Origin: Mesorhizobium sp. RMAD-H1
GTDB lineage: Bacteria; Pseudomonadota; Alphaproteobacteria; Rhizobiales; Rhizobiaceae
Direction: 5' to 3'
Length of the DNA: 64,000 nucleotides
Assembly (NCBI RefSeq): GCF_014191375.1
Contig: NZ_JACHWN010000005.1
Location: 186,001-250,000, forward strand
The translations under genes were made by a program, and so were the position numbers. Shown piece by piece: positions 35,633 to 46,723 of the stretch; the first letter of the stretch is position 1, and every line of letters begins with the position of its first letter. A model generated the notes under the pieces. The model saw only the letters and a program-made list of their open reading frames with translations, did no database searches and was not told the DNA's origin.

Positions 35633-35659
35633 GCCGGCCTTGCGTAAATGGAGATCATT

Positions 35660-36211
35660 ATGGGAATTTCGAAAACGGGTCTGATGAGCCTTGCGTCGGT
35701 GGCCATCCTTGCCGCAGGGTGCCAGAGTGCGCGGCTCGGCAATCTCGATACGGTTTCGCCCCCCCCTCCGCCTCCGCCGCTGCGTCCGGCACCGACGGGC
35801 CAGGTGCAGCAGAGCGCCTTGCCCGCGCCAAACCCATCCCAATTCCCGGCCGCGCCCGGCGGCCCGCAGGACGGTACGCTGCCTGGCCAGGCCGGCACGC
35901 AAATGGCCAATGTCCCGCCAACCACCGCGCCGGACCTGACGGCCGGCAGCGTCGCCGGCGTCTGGACGGCCTCGGTCGCCGGCCAGAACTGCAAGGTGGC
36001 GACGCCGCAGACGAAATTCGGCCAGGGCTACCGCGCCGGCCCGCTGCGCTGCCCGGGCGAACTGGCGAATCTCGCTTCCTGGGCGGTCAACGGCAAGCAG
36101 CTCGTGTTCTATGATGCATCCGGCGGTACGGTGGCGCAGCTCTATTCGTCCGGCGAAGGCCGTTTCGACGGGCAGACCTCGACCGGACAGGCCATCAGCC
36201 TCTCGCGCTAA
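35660..36211 (+). CDS. Omp19-type outer-membrane lipoprotein, protease-inhibitor (Inh) fold
   Basis: A 183-residue lipoprotein with lipobox AILAAGC. A proline tract (eight Pro near residue 36) and a Pro/Gln/Ala linker lead to a C-terminal AprI/Inh-like barrel with VAGVWTASVAGQNCKV and a Cys pair (NCKV, RCPGEL). This is the layout of Brucella Omp19, a surface lipoprotein that inhibits proteases. The ATG at 35660 is chosen because GGAG at 35650-35653 is well placed; the ATG at 35648 overlaps that site. Confidence 0.85.
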   Translation: MGISKTGLMSLASVAILAAGCQSARLGNLDTVSPPPPPPPLRPAPTGQVQQSALPAPNPSQFPAAPGGPQDGTLPGQAGTQMANVPPTTAPDLTAGSVAGVWTASVAGQNCKVATPQTKFGQGYRAGPLRCPGELANLASWAVNGKQLVFYDASGGTVAQLYSSGEGRFDGQTSTGQAISLSR

Positions 36212-36296
36212 ACCAGATGAGGGCGATGCCCACCTCGCCCTCATCCGAACGTCAACATAGCCTGTGCAATATCATTAGATTGCGGACCAAGCGGAA

Positions 36297-37493
36297 ATGT
36301 CTTTTGATCAGAAGCTGAAGGCATTCCCTTCCGTGCGCGAGCATTACGACGCGATGGCCGCTGCCGGCGAGGTCGATCCCGATCAGGCGCAGCTGGCGCT
36401 TGCCGACCGGTTCGACCGGCTGATCGAGGAACTGGGCGAAAAGCGGCTCTCCAAGAAATCGAGCGCGCTCGGATGGCTGTTCGGGCGCAAGGCGGCGAGC
36501 CGGGAGCCGGTCAAGGGCCTTTATATCCATGGCGAGGTCGGCCGCGGCAAGACCATGCTGATGGACATGTTCCATGCGCTGGTGCCGGTCAAGCGCAAGC
36601 GGCGGGCGCATTTCAACGACTTCATGGCCGATGTGCACGAGCGCATCCACGCGCACCGGCAGGCTTTCAAGCGCGGGGAGACGAAGCAGGAAGATCCGAT
36701 CCCGCCGGTGGCCGACGCGCTGGCGGAGGCGGCGTGGGTCCTCTGCTTCGACGAGTTCACGGTGACCGACATTGCGGATGCGATGATCCTATCCAGGCTC
36801 TTCAGCGCGCTGTTCGAGCGCGGCGTGGTGCTGGTGGCGACGTCAAACGTCAAGCCGGACGATCTCTACCGCGACGGGCTCAACCGGCAGCTCTTCCTGC
36901 CCTTCATCGATCTCCTGCGGCGCCATGTCGAGATCGTCAATCTCGATTCAAGGACGGATTATCGTCTCGAAAAGCTGAACCGGCAGCCCGTCTATATGAC
37001 GCCGCTGGGACCGGAGGCGCGCCGGCAGATGGATGCCGCATGGGAGGCGGCGAAGGGGCGCGCGGAGGAGCAGACCGACGTCCTGATGGTGAAGGGGCAT
37101 GAGGTGCCCATACCGCGCGCAGCCGGCAACGCGGCCCGCTTCTCGTTCGGCGATCTCTGTTCGAAGCCTTTCGGCGCTTCCGACTACATGGCGATCGTGC
37201 GACGCTATCACAGGATCTTCATCGACGACGTACCGGTGCTGGACTATGCGCGCCGCAACGAGGCGAAGCGCTTCATCCTCCTGATCGATACGCTTTACGA
37301 TCATCACGTCAGGCTCGTCCTGTCAGCCGAAGCGGCGCCGGAAAAACTCTATGTGGCGCCGTCCGGCACGGAAGCCTTCGAATTCGACCGCACCGCCTCA
37401 CGGCTTTTTGAAATGCAGAGCGCGGAATATCTGGAAACGGCGGGAAATGGCGATCCGCGTGCCGGCACGCAAGAAGCCACCTCAGGCGCCTGA
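36297..37493 (+). CDS. zapE: AFG1-family ATPase, ZapE
   Basis: A 398-residue AAA-type ATPase of the AFG1/ZapE family, which modulates FtsZ ring dynamics. Walker A GEVGRGKTMLMD is near residues 79-90, followed by HFNDFMADVHERIH, Walker B VLCFDEFTVTDIADAMIL and the ATSNVKPDDLYRDGLNR sensor motif. Length matches rhizobial homologues. It lies ahead of mdh on the same strand, the usual alphaproteobacterial order, but 219 bases and a likely mdh promoter separate them. Confidence 0.93.
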   Translation: MSFDQKLKAFPSVREHYDAMAAAGEVDPDQAQLALADRFDRLIEELGEKRLSKKSSALGWLFGRKAASREPVKGLYIHGEVGRGKTMLMDMFHALVPVKRKRRAHFNDFMADVHERIHAHRQAFKRGETKQEDPIPPVADALAEAAWVLCFDEFTVTDIADAMILSRLFSALFERGVVLVATSNVKPDDLYRDGLNRQLFLPFIDLLRRHVEIVNLDSRTDYRLEKLNRQPVYMTPLGPEARRQMDAAWEAAKGRAEEQTDVLMVKGHEVPIPRAAGNAARFSFGDLCSKPFGASDYMAIVRRYHRIFIDDVPVLDYARRNEAKRFILLIDTLYDHHVRLVLSAEAAPEKLYVAPSGTEAFEFDRTASRLFEMQSAEYLETAGNGDPRAGTQEATSGA

Positions 37494-38675
<1,182 letters not shown>

Positions 38676-38683
38676 GGATTTTC

Positions 38684-38716
38684 AACCGATCGTGATGTTC
38701 AGCATCGCGGTCGGTT
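38684..38716 (+). terminator. Intercistronic hairpin between mdh and sucC
   Basis: AACCGATCGTGATG pairs with CATCGCGGTCGGTT over 14 bp, including two G-U pairs, around loop TTCAG. No U-run follows, so it probably shapes differential mRNA stability or attenuation between mdh and suc genes rather than full termination. Confidence 0.6.
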
Positions 38717-38782
38717 CCATTTCTCCATCATTTGGAAATGTTCCGCGATTAGTGGATCAGGAGCATCCGAAAGGACATCCGC

Positions 38783-39979
38783 ATGAATATTCACGAATAT
38801 CAGGCCAAGCGCCTGCTCCACTCCTACGGCGCGCCGATCGCCAATGGGGTGGCCGTCTATTCCGTCGAGCAGGCGGAAGAGTGGGCGAAAACGCTTCCCG
38901 GTCCGCTCTATGTGGTCAAGAGCCAGATCCATGCCGGCGGACGCGGCAAGGGCAAGTTCAGGGAACTCGCCCCCGACGCCAAGGGCGGCGTGCGGCTGGC
39001 GAAGTCCGTCGACGAGGTGGTCGCCAACGTCAAGGAGATGCTGGGCAACACGCTCGTGACCAAGCAGACCGGCCCCGCCGGCAAGCAGGTCAACCGCCTC
39101 TATATCGAGGACGGCGCCGATATCGACCGTGAGCTCTATCTCTCGATCCTGATCGACCGCACCGTCGGCCGTCCGGCCTTCGTGGTTTCGACAGAGGGCG
39201 GCATGGATATCGAGGCGGTTGCCGAAGAGACGCCGGAGAAGATCGTCACTGTCGCCATTGATCCGGAAGCGGGCGTGACGGATGCGGATGCGGCGAAGCT
39301 CGCCGATGCGCTGAAGCTCGAGGGCGATGCCCGCGCGGACGGGCTGAAGCTCTTCCCGATCCTCTACAAGGCCTTCACCGAGAAGGACATGAGCCTCCTC
39401 GAGGTCAATCCGCTGATCGTGATGAAGGACGGCCATCTGCGCGTGCTCGACGCGAAGGTCTCCTTCGACAACAACGCGCTCTTCCGTCATCCCGATGTCG
39501 TGGAGCTGCGCGATACGACGGAAGAGGACGAGAAGGAGATCGAGGCTTCCAAATACGACCTCGCCTATGTCGCGCTCGACGGCAATATCGGCTGCATGGT
39601 GAACGGTGCGGGCCTCGCCATGGCGACGATGGACATCATCAAGCTCTACGGCGCGGAGCCGGCGAACTTCCTCGATGTCGGCGGCGGCGCTTCCAAGGAG
39701 AAGGTGACGGCGGCGTTCAAGATCATCACCGCCGATCCGGCTGTCGAAGGCATCCTGGTCAACATCTTCGGCGGCATCATGAAATGCGACGTCATCGCCG
39801 AAGGCGTGATCGCGGCGGTCAAGGAAGTGGGCCTCAAGGTTCCGCTGGTCGTCCGTCTTGAGGGCACCAATGTCGAACTCGGCAAGAAGATCATCAATGA
39901 GAGCGGCCTCAACGTCATTTCGGCCGACGATCTCGACGATGCGGCGCAGAAGATCGTCGCGGCGGTGAAGGGGAACTAA
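38783..39979 (+). CDS. sucC: Succinyl-CoA ligase (ADP-forming) subunit beta
   Basis: A 398-residue ATP-grasp subunit that, with SucD, converts succinyl-CoA to succinate with substrate-level phosphorylation. The N-terminal [19 protein letters not shown], the ATP-grasp [14 protein letters not shown], and the C-terminal [15 protein letters not shown] (contact with the phosphohistidine loop) are clear. AAAGGACA precedes the ATG. Three bases separate it from sucD. Confidence 0.98.
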   Translation: MNIHEYQAKRLLHSYGAPIANGVAVYSVEQAEEWAKTLPGPLYVVKSQIHAGGRGKGKFRELAPDAKGGVRLAKSVDEVVANVKEMLGNTLVTKQTGPAGKQVNRLYIEDGADIDRELYLSILIDRTVGRPAFVVSTEGGMDIEAVAEETPEKIVTVAIDPEAGVTDADAAKLADALKLEGDARADGLKLFPILYKAFTEKDMSLLEVNPLIVMKDGHLRVLDAKVSFDNNALFRHPDVVELRDTTEEDEKEIEASKYDLAYVALDGNIGCMVNGAGLAMATMDIIKLYGAEPANFLDVGGGASKEKVTAAFKIITADPAVEGILVNIFGGIMKCDVIAEGVIAAVKEVGLKVPLVVRLEGTNVELGKKIINESGLNVISADDLDDAAQKIVAAVKGN

Positions 39980-39982
39980 GGC

Positions 39983-40885
39983 ATGTCTATACTCGTCAAC
40001 AAGGACACCAAGGTTCTCGTTCAGGGCCTCACCGGAAAGACCGGCACCTTCCACACCGAGCAGGCGCTTGCCTATTACAGCACCCAGATGATCGGCGGCA
40101 TCAACCCGAAGAAGGGCGGTGAAACGTGGACCGGCGCCAAGGGCGAAAGCCTGCCGATCTTCGCCACCGTCGCCGAGGGCAAGGAGAAGACGGGCGCGAA
40201 CGCTTCCGTGATCTATGTTCCGCCGGCAGGCGCAGCAGCGGCGATCATCGAGGCGATCGAGGCGGAAATCCCGCTGATCGTCTGCATCACCGAGGGCATC
40301 CCCGTCATGGACATGGTCCATGTCAAGGCGAAGCTCGACAAGTCGAAGTCGCGCCTCATCGGCCCGAACTGCCCCGGCGTGCTGACGCCGGAAGAGTGCA
40401 AGATCGGTATCATGCCGGGCAATATCTTCAAGAAGGGCTCGGTGGGTGTTGTTTCGCGCTCGGGCACGCTTACCTATGAGGCAGTGTTCCAGACGTCGAA
40501 CGAAGGTCTCGGCCAGACGACGGCGGTGGGCATCGGCGGCGACCCGGTCAAGGGCACGGAATTCATCGACATCCTCGAGATGTTCCTCGCAGACGATGAA
40601 ACCAAGTCGATCGTGATGATCGGCGAGATCGGCGGCTCGGCGGAAGAGGACGCGGCACAGTTCCTCAAGGACGAGGCCAAGCGTGGGCGGAAGAAGCCGA
40701 TGGTCGGTTTCATCGCCGGCCGCACTGCCCCTCCGGGACGCACCATGGGTCACGCGGGTGCGGTGATCTCCGGCGGCAAGGGCGGCGCGGAAGACAAGAT
40801 CGCGGCGATGGAATCGGCGGGCATCCGCGTTTCCCCGTCGCCGGCACAGCTCGGCAAGACCCTGGTCGAGGTGCTGAAAGGCTGA
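39983..40885 (+). CDS. sucD: Succinyl-CoA ligase subunit alpha
   Basis: A 300-residue CoA-binding subunit. [17 protein letters not shown] begins the Rossmann CoA domain, [19 protein letters not shown] follows, and the active-site His that is transiently phosphorylated lies in [13 protein letters not shown]. Length and motifs are standard. It is followed by a hairpin and then sucA. Confidence 0.98.
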   Translation: MSILVNKDTKVLVQGLTGKTGTFHTEQALAYYSTQMIGGINPKKGGETWTGAKGESLPIFATVAEGKEKTGANASVIYVPPAGAAAAIIEAIEAEIPLIVCITEGIPVMDMVHVKAKLDKSKSRLIGPNCPGVLTPEECKIGIMPGNIFKKGSVGVVSRSGTLTYEAVFQTSNEGLGQTTAVGIGGDPVKGTEFIDILEMFLADDETKSIVMIGEIGGSAEEDAAQFLKDEAKRGRKKPMVGFIAGRTAPPGRTMGHAGAVISGGKGGAEDKIAAMESAGIRVSPSPAQLGKTLVEVLKG

Positions 40886-40930
40886 GCATCGCAGCTGGAT
40901 GCAATGTCTGGCGCGATATGGAGAAACAGA

Positions 40931-40957
40931 GAAGCAGGCCCACCACGGGCCTGCTTC
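40931..40957 (+). terminator. Perfect hairpin between sucD and sucA
   Basis: GAAGCAGGCCC, loop ACCAC, GGGCCTGCTTC is a perfect 11-bp stem, 45 bases past the sucD stop and about 105 bases before sucA. No U-tract follows. It probably attenuates or stabilises the operon mRNA at this boundary. It also lies inside the false N-terminal extension of the sucA frame. Confidence 0.65.
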
Positions 40958-41062
40958 CGGCATGAATACGAAAGCCATCGGGGCGGCGCGCGCCCTGACG
41001 GCACCAGAGGCAGAGGCCTCGAAGCGGCTAAAGGAGACGGAGCGAACACTCCGGCAGGACAT

Positions 41063-44000
41063 ATGGCAAGGCAGGAACAAGCCAACGACGTTTTCGCCCT
41101 CACATCGTTCCTCTATGGCGGCAATGCCGACTATATCGAAGAACTCTATGCAAAATATGAGGACGACCCGACATCGGTCGATCCGCAGTGGCGGGATTTC
41201 TTCGCCAATCTCCGCGACAATGCCGAGGATGTAAGAAAGAACGCACAGGGCGCCTCCTGGACCAAGCCGGACTGGCCGGTCGTCGCCAATGGCGAGCTTG
41301 TTTCCGCCCTGGACGGCAATTGGGGGGAGGTCGAGAAGCACATCGCCGACAAGCTGAAGGCCAAGGCGGCGAAGGGCGCCACCAATGGCACGGCCGCGGC
41401 GCCGGCCGTGAGCGAAGCGGAGATCACCAATGCCGCGCGGGATTCCGTGCGCGCCATCATGATGATCCGCGCCTATCGCATGCGCGGCCATCTCCATGCC
41501 AAGCTCGATCCGCTGAGCCTTGCCGAGCCGCCGGAGGACTATAACGAGCTGGCGCCGGAGGCCTATGGCTTCACGCCTGCGGATTACGACCGCAAGATCT
41601 TCATCGACAATGTGCTGGGTCTCGAATATGCGACGATCCCGCAGATGCTCGAGATCCTGAAGCGTACCTATTGCTCGACCATCGGCGTCGAATTCATGCA
41701 TATTTCCGATCCGGCCGAGAAGGCCTGGATCCAGGAGCGCATCGAAGGCCCGGACAAGGGCGTCGCCTTCACACCGGAAGGCAAGAAGGCGATCCTGTCG
41801 AAGCTGATCGAAGCGGAAGGCTTCGAGCAGTTCATTGACGTCAAGTACAAGGGCACCAAGCGCTTCGGTCTCGATGGCGGCGAATCGCTGATCCCGGCGC
41901 TGGAGCAGATCGTCAAGCGCGGTGGTCAGATGGGCATGAAGGAAATCGTGCTCGGCATGGCGCATCGCGGCCGACTCAATGTGCTCAGCCAGGTGATGGG
42001 CAAACCGCACCGCGCCATCTTCCACGAGTTCAAGGGCGGTTCCTACACGCCTGACGACGTGGAGGGATCGGGCGACGTGAAGTACCATCTCGGCGCCTCC
42101 TCAGACCGCGAGTTCGACGGCAACAAGGTGCACCTGTCGCTGACGGCCAATCCGTCGCACCTCGAAATCGTCAATCCGGTGGTGATGGGGAAGGCCCGCG
42201 CCAAGCAGGATCTGCTCGTCGGCCGCAGCCGCGACGAGGTGGTGCCGCTAGCCGAGCGCGCCAAGGTGCTGCCGCTGCTCCTCCATGGCGATGCGGCCTT
42301 TGCCGGCCAGGGCGTAGTGGCGGAGTGCTTCGGGCTTTCCGGGCTGAAGGGGCACCGCGTCGCCGGTACGGTGCATTTCATCATCAACAACCAGATCGGC
42401 TTCACCACCAATCCGCGCTTCTCGCGCTCCTCGCCCTATCCTTCGGATGTGGCAAAGATGGTGGAGGCGCCGATCTTCCACGTCAATGGCGACGATCCGG
42501 AAGCGGTGGTCTATGCGGCGAAGGTGGCGACCGAGTTCCGCATGATCTTCCACAAGCCCGTCGTCATCGACATGTTCTGCTATCGCCGCTTCGGCCACAA
42601 CGAAGGCGACGAGCCGGCATTCACGCAGCCGCTGATGTACAAGACCATCCGCGGCCACAAGACGACCGTGCAGCTCTATTCGGAAAAGCTGATCGCGGAA
42701 GGCGTGGTGACCGAGGCCGAGATCGACCAGATGAAGGCCGACTGGCGCTCGCGTCTGGAATCGGAGTTCGAGGCAGGCCAGAGCTACAAGCCGAACAAGG
42801 CGGATTGGCTGGATGGCGCATGGTCGGGCCTGCGCAAGGCCGACAATGAGGACGAGCAGCGCCGCGGCAAGACCGCCGTGCCGATCAAGACGCTGAAGGA
42901 GATCGGCAAGAAGCTGGTCGAAGTGCCAGCCGGCTTCCATGTCCACCGCACCGTCCAGCGCTTCCTCGACAACCGCGCCAAGATGATCGAGACGGGCGAG
43001 GGCATCGACTGGGCGACGGCGGAAGCGCTTGCCTTCGGCTCGCTGACGATCGAAGGCCATCCGGTCCGCCTGTCGGGCCAGGACGTCGAGCGCGGAACCT
43101 TTTCGCAGCGCCACTCCGTCCTCTATGATCAGGAGAACGAGCAGCGCTATATCCCGCTCAACAATCTGCAGAAGGGACAGGCCGTCTACGAGGTCATCAA
43201 CTCGATGCTCTCGGAGGAGGCGGTGCTCGGTTTCGAATATGGCTATTCGCTCTCCGAGCCGCGGGCGCTGACGCTCTGGGAAGCGCAGTTCGGCGATTTC
43301 GCCAACGGCGCGCAGGTGGTGTTCGACCAGTTCATCTCGTCGGGTGAGCGCAAGTGGCTGCGCATGTCCGGCCTCGTCTGCCTGCTGCCGCATGGCTATG
43401 AGGGGCAGGGGCCGGAGCATTCGTCGGCGCGCCTGGAGCGTTTCCTCCAGCTCTGCGCGGAGGACAATATGCAGGTGGCCAATGTCACGACGCCGGCCAA
43501 CTACTTCCACATCCTGCGCCGGCAGATGAAGCGTGATTTCCGCAAGCCGCTGATCCTGATGACGCCGAAGTCGCTGCTTCGCCACAAGCGGGCGGTCTCG
43601 ACGCTGGCGGAGATGTCGGGCGAGAGCACTTTCCACCGGCTGCTCTGGGACGATGCGCAGTACCTCAAGGACCAGCCGATCAAGCTGCAGAAGGATTCGA
43701 AGATCCGCCGCGTGGTCATGTGCTCGGGCAAGGTCTATTACGACCTTTACGAGGAGCGCGAGAAGCGGGGCATCGACGATATCTATCTCCTGCGCCTCGA
43801 GCAGCTCTACCCGTTCCCGGCCAAGGCGCTGATCACCGAGCTTTCGCGGTTCCGCGGCGCGGAGATGGTGTGGTGCCAGGAAGAGCCGAAGAACATGGGC
43901 GCCTGGTCGTTCATCGATCCTTATCTCGAATGGGTTCTGGCCCATATCGACGCCAAGCATCAGCGGGTCCGCTATACCGGGCGTCCGGCCGCGGCCTCTC

Positions 44001-44071
44001 CGGCGACCGGCCTGATGTCGAAGCATCTCGCGCAGCTTGAAGCATTCCTCGAAGATGCTCTAGGCTCTTAA
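41063..44071 (+). CDS. sucA: 2-Oxoglutarate dehydrogenase E1 component
   Basis: A 1002-residue thiamine-diphosphate enzyme decarboxylating 2-oxoglutarate and passing succinyl to SucB. The E2-binding N-terminal segment ([17 protein letters not shown]) is followed by a helical region, the ThDP site ([18 protein letters not shown], then the [11 protein letters not shown] loop), and the C-terminal domain with [18 protein letters not shown]. The ATG at 41063 follows AGGA; an in-frame extension to 40904 runs over the sucD-sucA hairpin and is rejected. Length fits rhizobial SucA. Confidence 0.97.
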   Translation: MARQEQANDVFALTSFLYGGNADYIEELYAKYEDDPTSVDPQWRDFFANLRDNAEDVRKNAQGASWTKPDWPVVANGELVSALDGNWGEVEKHIADKLKAKAAKGATNGTAAAPAVSEAEITNAARDSVRAIMMIRAYRMRGHLHAKLDPLSLAEPPEDYNELAPEAYGFTPADYDRKIFIDNVLGLEYATIPQMLEILKRTYCSTIGVEFMHISDPAEKAWIQERIEGPDKGVAFTPEGKKAILSKLIEAEGFEQFIDVKYKGTKRFGLDGGESLIPALEQIVKRGGQMGMKEIVLGMAHRGRLNVLSQVMGKPHRAIFHEFKGGSYTPDDVEGSGDVKYHLGASSDREFDGNKVHLSLTANPSHLEIVNPVVMGKARAKQDLLVGRSRDEVVPLAERAKVLPLLLHGDAAFAGQGVVAECFGLSGLKGHRVAGTVHFIINNQIGFTTNPRFSRSSPYPSDVAKMVEAPIFHVNGDDPEAVVYAAKVATEFRMIFHKPVVIDMFCYRRFGHNEGDEPAFTQPLMYKTIRGHKTTVQLYSEKLIAEGVVTEAEIDQMKADWRSRLESEFEAGQSYKPNKADWLDGAWSGLRKADNEDEQRRGKTAVPIKTLKEIGKKLVEVPAGFHVHRTVQRFLDNRAKMIETGEGIDWATAEALAFGSLTIEGHPVRLSGQDVERGTFSQRHSVLYDQENEQRYIPLNNLQKGQAVYEVINSMLSEEAVLGFEYGYSLSEPRALTLWEAQFGDFANGAQVVFDQFISSGERKWLRMSGLVCLLPHGYEGQGPEHSSARLERFLQLCAEDNMQVANVTTPANYFHILRRQMKRDFRKPLILMTPKSLLRHKRAVSTLAEMSGESTFHRLLWDDAQYLKDQPIKLQKDSKIRRVVMCSGKVYYDLYEEREKRGIDDIYLLRLEQLYPFPAKALITELSRFRGAEMVWCQEEPKNMGAWSFIDPYLEWVLAHIDAKHQRVRYTGRPAAASPATGLMSKHLAQLEAFLEDALGS

Positions 44072-44117
44072 GGCAAACCAAACCAAAACGACTGATCACC
44101 AACGGAAGAGCAAGATC

Positions 44118-45371
44118 ATGGCGACCGAAATCCGCGTTCCCACCCTCGGGGAATCCGTTACCGAGGCAACCATCGGAAAGTGGTTCAAGAAGGCGGGCGA
44201 CGCAATCGCCGCCGACGAACCGCTGGTCGAACTCGAAACCGACAAGGTAACGGTCGAGGTTCCGGCCCCCGCGGCCGGAACGCTCAGCGAGATCAGCGCC
44301 AAGGAAGGCGATACGGTCGAGGTGGGCGCGCTGCTCGGCACGATTGAGGCCGGCGGTGCGGCTGCCGCTCCGGCCGCGAAGAAGGAAGAGCCGAAGGCCC
44401 CCGCGGCACCGAAGGCCGAAGCCGCCAAGCCTGCCGCTGCTCCGGCTGCAGCGCCTGCGCCAGCCGCTTCCGGTCCGGCCATGGCGCCCGCGCCTTCCGC
44501 CGCCAAGCTGCTGTCGGAATCAGGCGTTTCCGCCGATCAGGTGGAAGGGACGGGCAAGCGCGGCCAGGTGCTGAAGGGCGATGTGCTGGAAGCCCTGTCG
44601 AAAGGTATTCCCGCGGCTCAGCCGGCCGAGGCGCCGAAGGCGGCACGCGCACCGTCCAGCGCCGATGATGAGGCCCGCGAGGAGCGGGTGAAGATGACCC
44701 GCCTGCGCCAGACTATCGCGCGGAGGCTCAAGGACGCGCAGAACACGGCGGCGATGCTGACCACCTTCAACGAGGTGGACATGAAGCCGGTCATGGACCT
44801 GCGCAACCGCTACAAGGAGCTGTTCGAGAAGAAGCATGGCGTGAAGCTGGGCTTCATGGGCTTCTTCACCAAGGCGGTGACCCATGCGCTGAAGGAAATC
44901 CCGGCGGTCAATGCCGAGATCGACGGCACCGACATCATCTACAAGAACTACTGCCACATCGGTGTTGCGGTCGGCACCGACAAGGGGCTGGTGGTGCCCG
45001 TGGTGCGCAATGCCGATGAGATGTCGATTGCCGAAATCGAGAAGGAAATCGGCCGACTCGGCAAGGCGGCGCGTGACGGCCAGCTCTCCATGGCGGACAT
45101 GCAGGGCGGCACGTTTACGATCTCCAACGGCGGCGTCTATGGCTCGCTGATGTCGACGCCGATCCTGAACGCTCCGCAGTCGGGCATTCTCGGCATGCAC
45201 AAGATCCAGGAGCGGCCGGTGGTCGTCGGCGGGCAGATCGTCATCCGCCCGATGATGTATCTGGCGCTTTCCTACGATCACCGCATCGTCGACGGCAAGG
45301 AAGCCGTCACCTTCCTCGTGCGCGTCAAGGAGACCCTGGAGGATCCGGAGCGCCTCGTTCTCGATCTCTAA
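44118..45371 (+). CDS. sucB: 2-Oxoglutarate dehydrogenase E2 (dihydrolipoyl succinyltransferase)
   Basis: A 417-residue core subunit. The lipoyl domain (residues 1-75) has Lys43 in ETDKVTVEV as the lipoylation site. An Ala/Pro-rich hinge follows, then the E1/E3-binding domain near [16 protein letters not shown], a second linker, and the catalytic domain ending with [13 protein letters not shown] (His and Asp of the active site). One lipoyl domain only. It starts 46 bases after sucA. Confidence 0.97.
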   Translation: MATEIRVPTLGESVTEATIGKWFKKAGDAIAADEPLVELETDKVTVEVPAPAAGTLSEISAKEGDTVEVGALLGTIEAGGAAAAPAAKKEEPKAPAAPKAEAAKPAAAPAAAPAPAASGPAMAPAPSAAKLLSESGVSADQVEGTGKRGQVLKGDVLEALSKGIPAAQPAEAPKAARAPSSADDEAREERVKMTRLRQTIARRLKDAQNTAAMLTTFNEVDMKPVMDLRNRYKELFEKKHGVKLGFMGFFTKAVTHALKEIPAVNAEIDGTDIIYKNYCHIGVAVGTDKGLVVPVVRNADEMSIAEIEKEIGRLGKAARDGQLSMADMQGGTFTISNGGVYGSLMSTPILNAPQSGILGMHKIQERPVVVGGQIVIRPMMYLALSYDHRIVDGKEAVTFLVRVKETLEDPERLVLDL

Positions 45372-45379
45372 GCGATTTG

Positions 45380-45410
45380 GGATCGGGCTGCCGGATGGCC
45401 GGCCCGATCC
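45380..45410 (+). terminator. Hairpin after sucB
   Basis: GGATCGGGC pairs with GCCCGATCC, with a small inner GCC/GGC stem, starting 8 bases after the sucB stop. No U-run follows. It separates the core suc genes from the LysE-type and hypothetical genes inserted before lpd. Confidence 0.55.
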
Positions 45411-45440
45411 GCTTCCCTTCCATCCGTCCGGAGAATGGAC

Positions 45441-46091
45441 ATGATGCCATATGTGATCGAGTTTGCCGGGCTGATGGCGGTGTTTTCGATCCTGATCGTG
45501 TCGCCCGGCGCGGATTTCGCGCTGGTGGTGCGCCAGAGCATCGTGCACGGCCGCCGCGCCGCCATCATCACCAGCTTCGGCATCGGTTGCTCGCTCCTCT
45601 TCCATATCGGCTACACGATCCTTGGGCTGGGCCTGATCGTATCGAAATCGCTCTATCTGTTCTCGCTCATCAAATGGGCGGGCGCGGCCTATCTCCTCTA
45701 TCTCGGCGTGAAGGCGCTGAGGGAGAAGAATGTCGGCGTATCCGATATCGCCGTCGATCTTCCGGGAAAAGCGGCCGAGGCGGGGAGGATTTCCGGCGCG
45801 CGCTGCTTCCTTATGGGCTTTGCCACCAACGCGCTCAATCCCAAGGCGGTGCTGTTCTTCCTGTCGCTGTTTTCCTCGCTCGTCAGCCATGAGACGCCGA
45901 TCGCCATCCAGGGCGTCTATGGATTGTTGATGGCGGCATGCCTGATCGCCTGGTTCGTGGCGGTCTCGACCTTCTTCACTCTCGCCCCGGTGCGGGAGCG
46001 TTTCGTTGCCTGGGGGCGCTGGTTCAACCGGGTCACCGGCATGGTCTTCATCGGCCTCGGCATCAAGCTGGCGACGCAGCAGGTCAATTGA
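45441..46091 (+). CDS. LysE/RhtB-family exporter
   Basis: A 216-residue membrane protein with six helices of the LysE superfamily. VSPGADFALVVRQSIVHGRRAA is the family signature near the N-terminus, and GFATNALNPKAVLFFLSLFSS the second. Members export amino acids or homoserine lactones; the substrate here is unknown. GGAG at 45430-45433 fits the ATG at 45441 and is too close to the ATG at 45435, so 45441 is chosen. It lies between sucB and lpd. Confidence 0.87.
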   Translation: MMPYVIEFAGLMAVFSILIVSPGADFALVVRQSIVHGRRAAIITSFGIGCSLLFHIGYTILGLGLIVSKSLYLFSLIKWAGAAYLLYLGVKALREKNVGVSDIAVDLPGKAAEAGRISGARCFLMGFATNALNPKAVLFFLSLFSSLVSHETPIAIQGVYGLLMAACLIAWFVAVSTFFTLAPVRERFVAWGRWFNRVTGMVFIGLGIKLATQQVN

Positions 46092-46106
46092 GCGGGTGGT
46101 AAAAGG

Positions 46107-46646
46107 ATGTGCAGGGAACGGCTCCTCTCCAGACTGGCATTCATGACGATGTTCGGCGCCAGCCTTGCCGCGCCATTTTCCGCCTATGCCGCCTGCACGC
46201 AGGATCGCGCGATCTATGGCGACCGGGACGACCATTACACGCTCGCCTTCAAGCCGATGCCGGAAGACGTGCCGGCCGTCACATCCAACGAATTCACGAT
46301 CACGCAGAAGGACGACGGCCAGGGCAAGGCCTTCAAGCTCGACGGCGTGGTGATGTGGACCGAGGGCGTGGCGCGGCCGAACGGCATGATCATGTACAAC
46401 TGCCCGGAGGGCGACGTCACAGGCGACGAACTCGAAGACTGCACTATATGGCAGGGCGTCATCTACGCGCTTAAAGAAGGTGCGGATGCCGATCTTCTGC
46501 CGAAGGCGAAGGAGCCGGCCGCGCAGGCTCTCCTCTTCCCGGATCTCGCCGGTTCTCTCGATTCCTTCGATTTCGGTTCGGCCAAGCCCGCAGAGCCGCT
46601 GTCGTGGGAGGTCTTTCGTTTCAAGGAATGTGCGCCCGAGGAATAG
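46107..46646 (+). CDS. Exported protein of unknown function
   Basis: A 179-residue protein with an N-terminal signal peptide (LAFMTMFGASLAAPFSAYAA, cleavage before CTQDR or at AYA-A). Mature features are a DRDDHYTLAFKP segment, a YNCPEGDVTGDELEDCTIW disulfide-like Cys pair and a final Cys near the end. I recognise no domain. It is 15 bases after the LysE-type gene and 77 before lpd, so it may share their transcript. Confidence 0.68.
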   Translation: MCRERLLSRLAFMTMFGASLAAPFSAYAACTQDRAIYGDRDDHYTLAFKPMPEDVPAVTSNEFTITQKDDGQGKAFKLDGVVMWTEGVARPNGMIMYNCPEGDVTGDELEDCTIWQGVIYALKEGADADLLPKAKEPAAQALLFPDLAGSLDSFDFGSAKPAEPLSWEVFRFKECAPEE

Positions 46647-46723
46647 GCGCTGGTTGTTTCAGCCGCATTCAGGCGATGCCAAGGCATCCTTGGCTGCAAA
46701 ATGCTAGATAAGAGGATAGCTCA

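Larger units (their letters stand above)
35256..35659. other. Gap between divergent DUF1328 and omp19 genes
   Basis: No gene is supported in these 404 bases, although overlapping frames are open on both strands; none shows a ribosome-binding site or protein-like composition. It contains a palindromic repeat at 35552-35598 and a likely omp19 promoter at 35604-35632. The middle part is less GC-rich than its surroundings. Confidence 0.55.

Noticed and set aside
40904-41062. N-terminal extension of sucA
   Set aside because: It crosses the perfect 11-bp hairpin between sucD and sucA, has no homologue-like sequence, and a good ribosome-binding site precedes 41063.
38699-42088. A 1129-codon open frame on the minus strand
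   Set aside because: It lies antisense to sucC, sucD and the start of sucA. High GC at third positions leaves the opposite strand open; its translation is Asp/Arg/His-rich with no family resemblance.
44520-46235. A 571-codon minus-strand frame
   Set aside because: Antisense to sucB and the LysE-type gene, with shadow composition and no ribosome-binding site or domain.
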